Below, piece after piece: positions 33,402-33,868 of a DNA stretch of 33,868 nt; the first letter of the stretch is position 1; every line of letters begins with the position of its first letter. Made by a program: the position numbers and the translations under genes. Under the pieces are notes generated by a model. That model was not told the DNA's origin and searched no databases. It saw nothing but the letters and a program-made list of their open reading frames with translations. Location: assembly GCA_965659715.1 (NCBI GenBank), contig CBFHXE010000020.1, positions 1 through 33,868 of the forward strand, written 5' to 3'. This DNA comes from CABZJG01 sp965659715. Lineage in GTDB: Bacteria; Pseudomonadota; Alphaproteobacteria; Rhodobacterales; Rhodobacteraceae.

Positions 33402-33868
33402 TTATGACCCTGGAAGGCGCATAATACGGGTTGTTGCCTCATCAAGATCCTTGGCTTGCGAGATAAACTTAACGTTCAACTCAAATGTGCGCTGACCTTC
33501 GATATTTTTCAGCAAGGCCTCAAGCGAGTCCACATTGCTGCCCTCAAGCGATCCTTGGACAATCTGTGCCTGCTGATCGGCAATGGGCAAGGTTCCATCC
33601 GCACCGCGAATGTTCCCGTCGATCCCCTTTAAAAGATCGACATTTTCGGCCAGCGTTGTGCCCAAAATTCCGACCTGTTGACGGGTGCCTTCCGGCGATC
33701 CCAGTGGTTCGACAAAAATTGTGCCGGACTCGTCAATCATCACTTGACGGCTTTCGGGCATTTTTATCCGGTTTTGATTGTTGTCCAGCATGAAATTGCC
33801 AGCGCCGTCAACCAATTCACCCGAGCTTGAGATCGAAAAGTCACCCCGGCGCGACAATGCCGGCGGCA
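33402..33868 (-). CDS. flgF: Flagellar rod protein FlgF, C-terminal part (partial)
   Basis: The coding frame runs off the right edge of the window; about 154 residues are visible. LSRRGDFSISSSGELVDGAG is the family-wide beta block, and QIVQGSLEGSNVDSLEALLK with ATTRIMRLPGS at the end is closest to proximal-rod FlgF. Its place directly before flgG, as in enterobacterial operons, supports the name. Its start is outside the window. Confidence 0.88.
   Translation of the reverse strand, partial: PPALSRRGDFSISSSGELVDGAGNFMLDNNQNRIKMPESRQVMIDESGTIFVEPLGSPEGTRQQVGILGTTLAENVDLLKGIDGNIRGADGTLPIADQQAQIVQGSLEGSNVDSLEALLKNIEGQRTFELNVKFISQAKDLDEATTRIMRLPGS

Overview
The window looks like a chromosomal segment of an alphaproteobacterium, most likely a marine Rhodobacterales (Roseobacter-group) relative of moderate GC. 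This rests on protein resemblance and gene neighbourhoods (argH beside a divergent tlpA; ftsE-ftsX-plsC next to a zinc-ribbon protein; folD-fhs; an HvrA-type H-NS gene). It has not been checked by a database search. I saw no rRNA, tRNA, CRISPR array, insertion sequence or integrase.

Left part (1-16300) is mostly housekeeping. It holds the 3' end of a CoA-transferase subunit gene with a terminator, an orphan secretin-like protein, a ligase-associated Lhr-type helicase with PdeM nuclease, folD and fhs for one-carbon metabolism, and a PPOX flavoprotein at the end of an ftsE-ftsX-plsC operon. A divergent zinc-ribbon membrane protein, lysA, an aspartate-type aminotransferase, a tiny LptM-like lipoprotein gene, argH and a divergent tlpA follow.

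Middle part (16300-21500) is accessory. An outer-membrane LpxR-type lipid A deacylase and an H-NS/HvrA gene interrupted by one in-frame stop lie in a visibly AT-rich island. A three-gene sugar-acid cassette follows (LtnD-like dehydrogenase, DenD-like dehydrogenase, KdgK-like kinase). Its first gene is preceded by a tandem 22-bp repeat that carries the ribosome binding site.

Right part (21500-33868) is a flagellar locus, all on the minus strand. Transcription runs flgF (partial), flgG, flgH, flgI, flgJ, flgK, flgL, a lytic transglycosylase, a short FlgE-like protein, a degenerate FlhG-like ATPase and fliA. The flgF-to-flgL order is that of enterobacterial flg operons and, as I recall, of the Rhodobacter fla1 set. 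Two good sigma-54 promoters, before flgG and before the FlgE-like gene, suggest a hierarchy in which sigma-54 drives structural genes and also fliA. FlgJ has only the rod-binding domain, so the separate transglycosylase probably opens the peptidoglycan. FlgK is about three times the usual length.

The most notable points are the split H-NS gene, the giant FlgK, the FlhG-like protein with an eroded P-loop, the repeat-borne ribosome binding site with its own anti-Shine-Dalgarno sequence, and alternative hairpins in the fhs leader.
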